Shown: in pieces, positions 13,263-20,653 of the stretch
How positions within the stretch are numbered: the stretch's first letter is position 1
Layout of the letters: each line of letters starts with the position of its first letter
DNA from: Bacteroidales bacterium UBA1800
GTDB taxonomy: Bacteria > Bacteroidota > Bacteroidia > Bacteroidales > VadinHA17
Direction: 5' to 3'
DNA: 22,619 nucleotides
Assembly: GCA_002319915.1 (NCBI GenBank)
Contig: DCFQ01000108.1
Coordinates: forward strand, 1 to 22,619
Notes under the pieces: generated by a model
The model's database searches: none
What the model was told of the DNA's origin: nothing
What the model saw: only the letters and a program-made list of their open reading frames with translations
Translations under genes and position numbers: made by a program

Positions 13263-14234
13263 CTAGTGTCCGCCCGGCTTTTTATGACCGAAACCCGGGC
13301 AATTGGCCGAAAAATTCCCTCCGTGCCTGAATTTTACCGAGTGAAGGTTTATCTCTTCCGTGGTACCACCTGTGGCGACTGTCGCAACATCATCGCATGT
13401 CCCATCTCCGTAATCTATTGTTGAGGTGACTCCGCCTCTTGTAAGTTCGATGACCCCGCTCGATATGTAATCACAGCTTGCATCGAAAAGGAGGGGGGTT
13501 GTAATTAATTTTGAGAACCTGACGGTATCATTTAATACGATTGTGCCCGACCCGGAGAGATAGTACTTATTGTCAGACCTGACGGCGGTTTCGAATCCTG
13601 TTATCCATTCCTGGGTTTCGGTGTTCTTCCTTACGGCCACATCTTCACCCGAAGTGATCGTCTGGTCATAGGTCTTCTCGATCAACCAGTTCCCGGAGGA
13701 GTTCTTCCCCAAGTTTTTGATTGTTGCTTCCAGGTCGACGCTGATCGTGTCGATGTAAAAATTCTCATACCTGACAGTCTGAACGGCTCCTGCATTTGTG
13801 ATGGTATCGGAAAGGTCTATAATGATCTTCCCGCTCCTGTCGTGCCTGTGGTTCGAGCACCCTTTAATGAACTCAATGACTATCTCTTTCGGATAGGAGC
13901 TGCTGCTAACCGAGACGGTTACACAGCTGTCGATATGCGGAATACTGAATTTCATGTGGTTTGCCGTTGTGAATGACCATCCCGGAATCCTGAAATGATC
14001 AATATCGCCCGTCCCTGAAATTACATAAGCAGAGCTGTCACCGCAATACGACTCGACAGCTGCTGCATGCTCCGTTGCTGCGGTTGTGGCGCTTATATCC
14101 GTCCCCAGGATTTCAGCAACGGATGTCTGAAGGCTGCCTGCTAGGGACCCTGACGACCCGGTGTCGCTTCTTTTACATGAGATCAGCCCCGCAATAAGAA
14201 TAATGATCAAGCCGAAAATTTTCTTCCTTTCCAT
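13263..14234 (-). CDS. Hypothetical lipoprotein, unknown function
   Basis: The product has 323 residues and matches no family I recognise. The leader MERKKIFGLIIILIAGLISC carries a clear lipobox with Cys20, followed by a Ser/Gly-rich, charged linker. The body is rich in Ser, Thr, Ile and Val in alternating strand-like runs (SVSSSSYPKEIVIEFIKGCS, GKIIIDLSDT, YYLSGSGTIVLNDTVRF), which suggests a beta-rich fold. Six cysteines (64, 104, 127 and three near the end) could form disulfides. The end is His/Gly/Lys-rich (HGGNFSANCPGFGHKKPGGH). It is probably a surface or periplasmic lipoprotein. It lies 350 bp downstream of the TonB receptor gene on the same strand, but separated by a repeat, so operon membership is uncertain. 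Confidence 0.75.
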   Translation of the reverse strand: MERKKIFGLIIILIAGLISCKRSDTGSSGSLAGSLQTSVAEILGTDISATTAATEHAAAVESYCGDSSAYVISGTGDIDHFRIPGWSFTTANHMKFSIPHIDSCVTVSVSSSSYPKEIVIEFIKGCSNHRHDRSGKIIIDLSDTITNAGAVQTVRYENFYIDTISVDLEATIKNLGKNSSGNWLIEKTYDQTITSGEDVAVRKNTETQEWITGFETAVRSDNKYYLSGSGTIVLNDTVRFSKLITTPLLFDASCDYISSGVIELTRGGVTSTIDYGDGTCDDVATVATGGTTEEINLHSVKFRHGGNFSANCPGFGHKKPGGH

Positions 14235-14344
14235 AATTTCCCGTATTAGTCCTTCATTGAATATTTTGATACTTATACAGGCATGCAGGTTTAAACCCTA
14301 CCTGCGGCATTTAATATGGATTCGTACATCTTTTTGAAGTTCGG

Positions 14345-14363
14345 AACATCTGGTAACATCTGG
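14345..14363. repeat. Tandem direct repeat AACATCTGG x2
   Basis: AACATCTGG occurs at 14345-14353 and 14355-14363, a 10-bp period (one helical turn), 111 bp upstream of the lipoprotein start. Paired 9-mers spaced by one turn are a common arrangement for regulator binding sites. The 14284-14305 stretch nearby holds GGTTTAAACC (14288-14297), a 10-bp palindrome. Neither has a known regulator here. Confidence 0.35.
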
Positions 14364-14391
14364 CCACTTACAAGAAAATCAAAAATCCAGG

Positions 14392-14554
14392 AACCGCAAA
14401 GTGCGCAAAGTCCTATTCATTCATCTCCCTGTGAATAAAGAGATCGCAAAGATCACCAAGTATCAGGAAATTCTTCGACTAATTCTCTTTCAACCGCTTT
14501 TAGGAGGGTTAAAACCTTTGCGTACTTAGCAATCACCTGGCGTCCTTTGCGGTT
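14392..14554. repeat. Intergenic repeat element with CGCAAAG units and inverted ends
   Basis: The ends are near-inverted: AACCGCAAAGTGCG (14392-14405) against the reverse complement of CGTCCTTTGCGGTT (14541-14554), 12 of 14 matching. The 7-mer CGCAAAG occurs forward at 14395, 14404 and 14445, and as CTTTGCG at 14516 and 14545. It fills most of the 350-bp gap between the TonB receptor stop and the lipoprotein start. No open frame is visible inside. It resembles dispersed palindromic intergenic repeats or MITE-like elements seen in environmental Bacteroidota; copy number elsewhere cannot be judged from this window. Confidence 0.55.
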
Positions 14555-14584
14555 AAAATTGATTCCTGAAAGCTCTTAATGATC

Positions 14585-17272
14585 TCAGAATACAAAATGC
14601 AGGAACATGTTTACGGAGAAAGGCTGGGACTGGATAAGGGTCGCCTCGGAGAACGAGCTATTCCCGAAATCGAACCGGCGGGTATTGATATCAAAGTAAT
14701 TGTGGTTATTGAAAATATTGATCAAAGAAATTCCCGGCTTAAAAGTTACTTTGCGCAGCGTAACAGTGTAATTTGCAGAGAAATCGCTTCGGAAATATTC
14801 CGGCAGCCGCCTGTAAATCCGGGTTCCGGCAAGGGTTGTGCCGGGTTGGGCATATTCAATATACGGTCGGCCGGCAGAAAAAATATTGATATTCCCGAAG
14901 TTCCACTTTCCGGCCGACAGCATGTTTGTCCAGGTCAGCTGAAAGGGAATGTCGGCCGGTGAAGGGATATCATTTCCATTGTTGATAAGGTTGAAACTCT
15001 GAATGCTCCTGCCGAGAGAAAAAGAGAGCCAGCTTTCATAGCTCCTGCCCCTGTACCTTAGCATCAGGTCAAAACCGTACGTTCTCCTGAACCCGGTGAC
15101 GTAACTGCTGGGTTGGGTACCCGATACCTGTGAATGGTTGTTTTCTTCGCCGTTAAAGTACTTTGGGAAGTCGGAATTCTTAAGGAACTGGGAGACAAAG
15201 ACATACTCCTGGATGCCTGAAAAAGTCTTGTAATATGCTTCAGCATCAACAAGAATCTTCCCTTTTTCAAATGTCGCCCCGAGGATATAATGATTTGATG
15301 CAACCTCCGGGTGTTCTTTTCCGTCGGCCAGTACCCAGAAGTTCCTGTTATATCCCGTCTCCTGCTGGGCAAGCACCTGGTTAATGAACTGGTAATACCT
15401 GCCGGCAGCTATCCTGGCAGAAAAAACATCTGAAAAAGTGTAATTTGCGGAGAACCTGGGTTCAGGGTAAAGTTTCCCGGTGTTTCCGAAATAGCTGAGC
15501 CGCAGCCCGGGTTTCAGGGTAAGCTTTTTTGAAAGGGTCATCCTGTCCTGCAAGTAAGCAGAAAGGGTGAACCCCGACTGGTTCATATTATCATAAACAT
15601 AAACCTTATCGGCATCTTTGTGGTAGTAGATCTTGTTTTCGCGCGCAAGAAGACCGAAATTGAGGAGGTTGTTTTCTGTCACGCTGTAAGTGCTTCTTGC
15701 AGAGACATAAAAGTCGTTCAGCCTGTTTTCACCGTTTGTATTAAAGGGATTGACCCGCCTTGGCAGGAAATGCGGATCAAAATCCGGTGAGAGCGTCTTA
15801 TCCACCACCGTTTCGTTGGATGAGAGGTTTTCATAACCTGACGATCCTGCCTGAATGTTTGTAAAGAATGCCTGGTTCCACTGTTTGAGCCAGCTTGCGC
15901 CGATCCCGTAATTGCTCCATATGTTCCTGTCGGTGGTACTTACCCTAAGAAGGTCCGACATCCCTGAATATGTATTCCTGAAAAAATCCTTTCCCCCGTA
16001 GAAGCTCAGGGAGAAGCTTTCGAAGTCATTTGGCCTGAATGTCAGCTTTGAATTGTAATCGTAAAAATAAAACTTGGGTTTTGTCTGGTTAATGATCATC
16101 CCTGAGTCTCCAAGGAACTGGTTTACATTTCTGTTGTAGAGTCCTTTGGAGAAGCCGGTGGAGTATAGGTCGGAATAGGATCGCCGCATTGCCCCGATGA
16201 AAGAAACCTTTTTCCCGAGCGGAACCTCTGCTGTAAGGTTACCGCTCAGGAGATTGATATCACCGTAAACTGTCGTCTTTGACTGGTTTCCCGATTTCCC
16301 GGTAATGTCGACAATGCCGGAAACCCTTTCTCCAAACCTCGAATCATAACCTCCCTTATAAACCTGAAGGTCCTTGATCACGTTGGGATTAAGGGCCGAA
16401 ACCAGACCGTAATAATGGCTGAGGTTATAAAGCGTCTGCCCGTCGAACAGCACCAGGTTCTGATCGCTTGAGCCTCCGCGGATGCTGAGCCCTACGGAAT
16501 TCTCAGGATAGCTTATCCCGGGGATTACCTGGAGCATCCTGAAAACATCCGTCTCGGCCAGGACAGGAAGATCAGTCCGTTTGCCCAGGTTGATGGTTGT
16601 TGCGAAATCGACATCATTCCTCAGGTCGACCATTTCCATCCTCGAGCTCTTCACCTCGATCGAATCGAGAAGATGGATGTGATCATTGAGCCTCATGCTG
16701 ATGCTTGTCTCCCTTCCGGAGAGAAGTATAACAGTATCGACTGGATTATATCCGATATGGCTGATCCTGAGATGCACCGGGTTGGCTCTCAGATCCCGAA
16801 TGCAGAATGTACCGTTCTCTGAAGCAGGGATCAGGAGATTCTCCTCGGGCAGGACTATGGTTGCATATGGCAGCTTCTCGCCCGAGTTCCTGTCGGATAC
16901 GGATCCTATGATCTGATAATCATTTGATTCCAGGGAATTGGAGGGTGGGTCGCTCTTGAAGATCAGGTATCTTCCGTATTTGATCCTGTATTCAAAGCCA
17001 GTCTCCCTGAGAAGTTTTGAGACCACCTCATCAGGAGTATTCCCGTTCACTTCCCTGCTGATCGTTACAGATCCCAGCTTTTTTGAATCAAATGCAACTT
17101 TTATGTCAAGCTGGCCTGAGATCTGAACCAGTGCATCAGAAAGCGGTATGTTCCTGAAGTTAAACCTGTATGTCTGAGCACTAAGGTCGGGGTGAAACAG
17201 AAATGAGAGAAATAATAAAAGTATTGCTGTCTGTCTACTTCTTATCACTAATGGATATTTTCCCATTTTCAT
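14585..17272 (-). CDS. TonB-dependent outer membrane receptor with STN and carboxypeptidase-like domains
   Basis: The product has 895 residues from the Met at 17272 (Met3 at 17266 is possible). Signal peptide to about 32 (LLLFLSFLFHPDLSAQ), then an STN secretin/TonB domain (about 35-107, RFNFRNIPLSDALVQIS...KYGRYLIF) that senses or relays to FecR-type anti-sigma factors. Next come a carboxypeptidase-like regulatory domain (about 120-195), the plug (about 225-335, with LSIRGGSSDQNLVLFDGQTLYNLSHY and YDSRFGERVSGIVDI) and the beta-barrel ending in the outer-membrane-type terminal Phe (NMFLHFVF). It imports an unidentified substrate using TonB energy. The gene overlaps the FecR gene by 38 bp and follows ECF sigma and FecR genes, the classical FecIRA-type trio. 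No SusD follows, unlike polysaccharide utilisation loci, so an iron, vitamin or other small-molecule receptor is as likely as a glycan one. The substrate is unknown. Confidence 0.93.
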   Translation of the reverse strand: MKMGKYPLVIRSRQTAILLLFLSFLFHPDLSAQTYRFNFRNIPLSDALVQISGQLDIKVAFDSKKLGSVTISREVNGNTPDEVVSKLLRETGFEYRIKYGRYLIFKSDPPSNSLESNDYQIIGSVSDRNSGEKLPYATIVLPEENLLIPASENGTFCIRDLRANPVHLRISHIGYNPVDTVILLSGRETSISMRLNDHIHLLDSIEVKSSRMEMVDLRNDVDFATTINLGKRTDLPVLAETDVFRMLQVIPGISYPENSVGLSIRGGSSDQNLVLFDGQTLYNLSHYYGLVSALNPNVIKDLQVYKGGYDSRFGERVSGIVDITGKSGNQSKTTVYGDINLLSGNLTAEVPLGKKVSFIGAMRRSYSDLYSTGFSKGLYNRNVNQFLGDSGMIINQTKPKFYFYDYNSKLTFRPNDFESFSLSFYGGKDFFRNTYSGMSDLLRVSTTDRNIWSNYGIGASWLKQWNQAFFTNIQAGSSGYENLSSNETVVDKTLSPDFDPHFLPRRVNPFNTNGENRLNDFYVSARSTYSVTENNLLNFGLLARENKIYYHKDADKVYVYDNMNQSGFTLSAYLQDRMTLSKKLTLKPGLRLSYFGNTGKLYPEPRFSANYTFSDVFSARIAAGRYYQFINQVLAQQETGYNRNFWVLADGKEHPEVASNHYILGATFEKGKILVDAEAYYKTFSGIQEYVFVSQFLKNSDFPKYFNGEENNHSQVSGTQPSSYVTGFRRTYGFDLMLRYRGRSYESWLSFSLGRSIQSFNLINNGNDIPSPADIPFQLTWTNMLSAGKWNFGNINIFSAGRPYIEYAQPGTTLAGTRIYRRLPEYFRSDFSANYTVTLRKVTFKPGISLINIFNNHNYFDINTRRFDFGNSSFSEATLIQSQPFSVNMFLHFVF

Positions 17273-18137
17273 TTATCACGTACTGAAGACCCATCGGAAT
17301 GCAAACAATATCGAGGGCTGCCTTCAGGTCTTTGTTTAAAAAGCCACCAGTATAGAATTCATCCTGCCTTCCTTTCTCCCTGCCCACAAATTTAACATTA
17401 AATTGTCGCTCGATCTCACTGAAAACCAGATTGAGAGGAGTATTTTCAAAGTAGAATTCGCCTTTGATCCACCCGTTTACATAATGCAGCTTTGATTCCC
17501 GCAGGGTTTTCAGTCCTTGGGGCGTAAGCCCCGCGCTCTCCTCAGGACCTATTGTAACAGATTGATTTCCTGAAGAAACTACGACCCTGCCAGTGAAGCA
17601 GGTCACTTTGAAATAATTCTCCCTTGAGTAAACATTGAAGGAGGTGCCAAGGACTTTGACCTCACCCCTGGGAGTAGATACTGTGAAGGAGCTTCCTTTT
17701 GTGACAGTGAAAAAAGCTTCGCCGTCAAGATCCAGTTTCCTGGCGGAGCTGAAGTTCCTCTTATTGAAACTCATACGGCTTTCAGCATTCAGGTTCACCA
17801 AAGATCCGTCTGCCAGGACAAATTCGGTATGTGAACCGGGTGCCGAGTTTATCCTCGTAATGGCAATTAGGTGCGACAGCTGCCATAATCCGATGAGAAG
17901 GATAATGCCGGCCGCAATTGACAAATACTGCCAGGTCTTTAAGCCCACTCTTGCAGGAAGTGTCATTTCACCGGATTCTCTTTCCCTTATTGCCTCCCTG
18001 AGAAAATTCAGAGCTTCTTCGCGTGTTTTGCCTTCAGGGAGCCTGAGGCGGGAAGATCTAAGCATGATCTTCTCCCCGGCGCTCAGCTTGTTGAAATTGA
18101 TACTGTCAGAATATTGTGCATTCATATGCTCTTCCAT
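17235..18137 (-). CDS. FecR-family anti-sigma factor with DUF4974 domain
   Basis: The product has 300 residues; Met5 at 18125 is an alternative start. The cytoplasmic N-terminal region (about 1-68) should bind the ECF sigma factor encoded upstream. A single membrane segment follows (about 69-88, YLSIAAGIILLIGLWQL), then a periplasmic FecR domain (about 98-190, including TEFVLADGSLVNLNAESR and FTVSTPRGEVKVLGTSFNVY) and a C-terminal DUF4974 domain (about 225-297, FENTPLNLVFSEIERQFNVKF). In such systems the periplasmic part meets the STN domain of the TonB receptor and releases or activates the sigma factor when substrate is bound. The gene is 12 bp after the sigma gene and overlaps the receptor gene by 38 bp. 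Confidence 0.95.
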   Translation of the reverse strand: MEEHMNAQYSDSINFNKLSAGEKIMLRSSRLRLPEGKTREEALNFLREAIRERESGEMTLPARVGLKTWQYLSIAAGIILLIGLWQLSHLIAITRINSAPGSHTEFVLADGSLVNLNAESRMSFNKRNFSSARKLDLDGEAFFTVTKGSSFTVSTPRGEVKVLGTSFNVYSRENYFKVTCFTGRVVVSSGNQSVTIGPEESAGLTPQGLKTLRESKLHYVNGWIKGEFYFENTPLNLVFSEIERQFNVKFVGREKGRQDEFYTGGFLNKDLKAALDIVCIPMGLQYVINENGKISISDKK

Positions 18138-18149
18138 GATTCAAATATT

Positions 18150-18662
18150 CTAGATCCTAACATCAAGTTTTTCCTTCAAAAAAGCAATTGCGATGCTCAT
18201 CCTTTTTTCTATAGCTTTCACAGAGAGCCCCAGGTTTTCGGCAATCTGCGAATATGTCATGTCATCTATCCTGTTCATGAGAAAGACCGTCCTGTGCTTC
18301 TCGTCCAGCTGGGCCAACGATTCCTTCAGCCTTGTATCAAAATCCCTCATTTCCAGCTCAAAATCAGGGGCATCAGCATACCCTGCACCCTTGTACCCGT
18401 CGAGGAACTTCAGCGCCACCTTTGAATGTTCAAAGTGGTTGAAGAACAGGTTCCTGGAGATTTTGAACAGAAGAGGACCAACGGTTTCGGCCCTGACCCT
18501 TTCCTTCATCTCCCAGACTTTCAGAAATGCCTCCTGGGTTATATCCTCCGCTGCCTGCATATCTCCTGATTTATAATACACCGAATTCCTGACCGGATAA
18601 TACCAGTCCATAAAAATCCTGTCAAATTCGACCTGATTGATTCCAGCCATTCCCGGTCTCAT
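18150..18662 (-). CDS. ECF RNA polymerase sigma factor, FecI type
   Basis: The product has 170 residues; Met5 (18650) is also a possible start. Sigma region 2 is at about 12-82, with AAEDITQEAFLKVW (core-binding and -10 recognition helices). Region 4 is at about 115-165, with the helix-turn-helix TYSQIAENLGLSVKAIEKRM. It directs RNA polymerase to a small regulon, most likely including the FecR-receptor operon it heads. Its activity should be set by the FecR anti-sigma factor encoded 12 bp downstream. A TAnnTTTG box and a small hairpin lie upstream. The 234-bp region to the divergent beta-helix lipoprotein gene may contain promoters for both. Confidence 0.95.
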   Translation of the reverse strand: MRPGMAGINQVEFDRIFMDWYYPVRNSVYYKSGDMQAAEDITQEAFLKVWEMKERVRAETVGPLLFKISRNLFFNHFEHSKVALKFLDGYKGAGYADAPDFELEMRDFDTRLKESLAQLDEKHRTVFLMNRIDDMTYSQIAENLGLSVKAIEKRMSIAIAFLKEKLDVRI

Positions 18663-18669
18663 TAATTGC

Positions 18670-18685
18670 CCTGGTCCTTCCCAGG
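18670..18685 (-). promoter_or_regulatory. Hairpin with SD-like loop just before the sigma factor start
   Basis: On the minus strand the leader reads CCTGG-GAAGGA-CCAGG, a 5-bp perfect stem whose loop contains AAGGA, complementary to the 16S rRNA anti-SD end. It ends 7 bases before the ATG. It could limit ribosome access to the sigma gene. Bacteroidota depend little on SD sequences, so this may be chance. Confidence 0.3.
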
Positions 18686-18703
18686 TTTTGCCATAATACA
18701 GGA

Positions 18704-18711
18704 CAAAAGTA
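18704..18711 (-). promoter_or_regulatory. Candidate -7 box for the sigma-FecR-receptor operon
   Basis: The minus strand reads TACTTTTG, matching TAnnTTTG. It would give a leader of about 35 bases that includes the hairpin at 18670-18685. No clear TTTG -33 box lies at the usual spacing. The divergent region toward 18897 has only TATTTTTA (18819-18826, plus strand), a one-base mismatch to the consensus. Confidence 0.4.
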
Positions 18712-18896
18712 ATTTACCCTAATGCTTTATGAGGATTTCCCTCCTGCATGGAACTCCATCGCCAAAATTAAGAATATCAGCTGAATTGAACAGGATGGAT
18801 CAAACAAACCGGCTAGGGTATTTTTATACAAAACTGTATTAACAAGGAAACGATCAGACGCATCCGAACTTATACAACAGATTTACATTCAAAAGT

Positions 18897-20651
18897 ATGA
18901 ACAAGACTAGTATCACCGTAATTGCCATTGTCATTATCCTGGCCTTTCTTACTGCCTGTGAAAAGTCAGCCGAAACAAAGAAGGCAGACAGCGGGAATGA
19001 GGATCCCGCCGATTATACATGGGATACCTCAACAGTGGTGAAGATTGTCATGAGCGGAATTGCAATCTCGGTGATCCCTGCTGTTGCAGAAGTGAACGGG
19101 AACGTTGTGACGATAACTTCGGCCGGGACTTATGACCTTTCAGGCAGCCTCACTGACGGGCAGGTGGTCGTCGATACAAAGGACGACGGCAATGTGAGGC
19201 TGATATTCAACGGCATCAGCATAAAATGCACGACCAGCGCACCCGTTTATGTCGTCAGTGCAAAGAAGGTGATTGTCATTCTTCAGGAAGGGAGCGTGAA
19301 CACCCTGACTGACGGGACTTCATATGCCCAGACCAACGGTGAACCGGACGCGGCAATTTTCAGCAACTCCTATCTTTCCTTCTCAGGCGATGGTTCGCTT
19401 TCGGTCACGGCAAATTTCAAAGACGGCATCTCGAGCGACGACGGGCTTGTGATAAACAGTGGAACAATCACAGTAAAATCGGCTGATGACGGGATAAGGG
19501 GGAAGGATTACCTGGTTGTAAGGAAAGGGAACTTAACAATCAATTCCGCAGGCGATGGGCTGAAGTCCACTAACGATGAAGACACATCGCTTGGATACGT
19601 CGAAATTGAAAGCGGCAGCTTTAACATAACTGCGGCAGCCGGTGATGCTATCAGCGCCGTTACCTCCCTGGCCATTACCGATGGCGTATTCAGCATAACC
19701 ACAGGCGGCGGCGCTTCATCAGTTTCTTCGGGTACAGGCACTTCCGCGGGGAATCCGGGCGGCGGCCCCGGGGGAGGGCCTGGCGGGACCTCAGGCGGTT
19801 ACGCGGGAACGATATCGGAAAAGGGGTTGAAAGGCAAAGCCGCCCTGACCATCACCAGGGGAACCTTCTCAATCAATTCCGCGGATGATGCCTTGCACTC
19901 CAACTCCGCGATCTCAATAAACGGCGGCACATTTGAGATAGCAAGCGGTGATGATGCGATCCATGCGGATGCTTCAGTGGTGATTGAAGGGGGTACAATT
20001 GAGGTCACTCGATCCTATGAAGCGATTGAAAGCGCTTGCATTACCCTTAACGGCGGGGATGTTTCCCTGGTATCAACGGATGACGGATTCAATGCCACCA
20101 TGGGAGAGGCTACAGAAGCCAACGACGGCAGCATCCTTAATCTTAACGGCGGAAATATTGCAGTTAACTCGTCTTCAGGCGATGCAATCGACAGTAACGG
20201 GAATGTCGCCATGACAGGGGGTACCGTTATCGCGCACGGCCCGACTTCCGCACCGGAGGTCGGAATTGATGTCAACGGGACCTTCAAGGTTACGGGCGGG
20301 ATCCTTATAGCAACGGGTCCCAATTCCGGGAACATGATCGAAAGCATAAGTGAATCATCGTCCCAATATGCCGTCAAGACTACCATCTCCTCGACCCTGG
20401 CGCCGGCAAGCCTGTTCCATATCGAGGATTCTGAAGGGAATGATGTTATAACCTATAAGCCGGTCAGGACAATCTATTACATAATAATATCAAAGCCTGA
20501 ACTCCGGGAAGGCGGAACTTACTCTACCTGGACCGGAGGGACAACAACCGGAACAAACATCAACGGAGTCTGTTCCGGTGGTACCTACTCGGGCGGAACG
20601 CTGAAGAAAACCTTCACGATATCCGGCGAACTGACAAATGTGTCGTTCTGA
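18897..20651 (+). CDS. Carbohydrate-binding beta-helix lipoprotein (DUF4353/Cthe_2159-like)
   Basis: The product has 584 residues. The leader (MNKTSITVIAIVIILAFLTAC) carries a lipobox at Cys21, so it is a lipoprotein, probably on the surface. The body is built of repeated short turns such as INGGTFEIASGDDAIHADAS, with recurring DDGI/DDAI steps, which give a right-handed parallel beta-helix. The recurring acidic pairs could bind calcium. A Gly/Pro-rich linker (about 285-306) interrupts the helix. This pattern matches the Cthe_2159 family, shown for a Clostridium thermocellum member to bind polygalacturonate/cellulosic material with calcium. The end has a small Gly/Thr-rich domain (YSTWTGGTTTGT...ISGELTNVSF). 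It may bind a polysaccharide; no catalytic site was identified. It is divergent from the sigma gene and convergent with the oxidoreductase gene, two bases apart. Confidence 0.85.
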   Translation: MNKTSITVIAIVIILAFLTACEKSAETKKADSGNEDPADYTWDTSTVVKIVMSGIAISVIPAVAEVNGNVVTITSAGTYDLSGSLTDGQVVVDTKDDGNVRLIFNGISIKCTTSAPVYVVSAKKVIVILQEGSVNTLTDGTSYAQTNGEPDAAIFSNSYLSFSGDGSLSVTANFKDGISSDDGLVINSGTITVKSADDGIRGKDYLVVRKGNLTINSAGDGLKSTNDEDTSLGYVEIESGSFNITAAAGDAISAVTSLAITDGVFSITTGGGASSVSSGTGTSAGNPGGGPGGGPGGTSGGYAGTISEKGLKGKAALTITRGTFSINSADDALHSNSAISINGGTFEIASGDDAIHADASVVIEGGTIEVTRSYEAIESACITLNGGDVSLVSTDDGFNATMGEATEANDGSILNLNGGNIAVNSSSGDAIDSNGNVAMTGGTVIAHGPTSAPEVGIDVNGTFKVTGGILIATGPNSGNMIESISESSSQYAVKTTISSTLAPASLFHIEDSEGNDVITYKPVRTIYYIIISKPELREGGTYSTWTGGTTTGTNINGVCSGGTYSGGTLKKTFTISGELTNVSF

Positions 20652-20653
20652 CC

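Noticed and set aside
14392..14554. CRISPR array
   Set aside because: The repeat units are only 7 bases, unevenly spaced and in both orientations, with no cas genes.
14579..14962. 127-residue plus-strand frame at the end of the TonB receptor gene
   Set aside because: It is antisense to the beta-barrel coding region, with no recognisable domain.
14585..17272. SusC of a polysaccharide utilisation locus
   Set aside because: No SusD-like gene follows and no glycoside hydrolase is in the window; only the general TonB receptor call is supported.
17635..18153. 172-residue plus-strand frame inside the FecR gene
   Set aside because: Antisense shadow; the minus-strand FecR domains are unambiguous.
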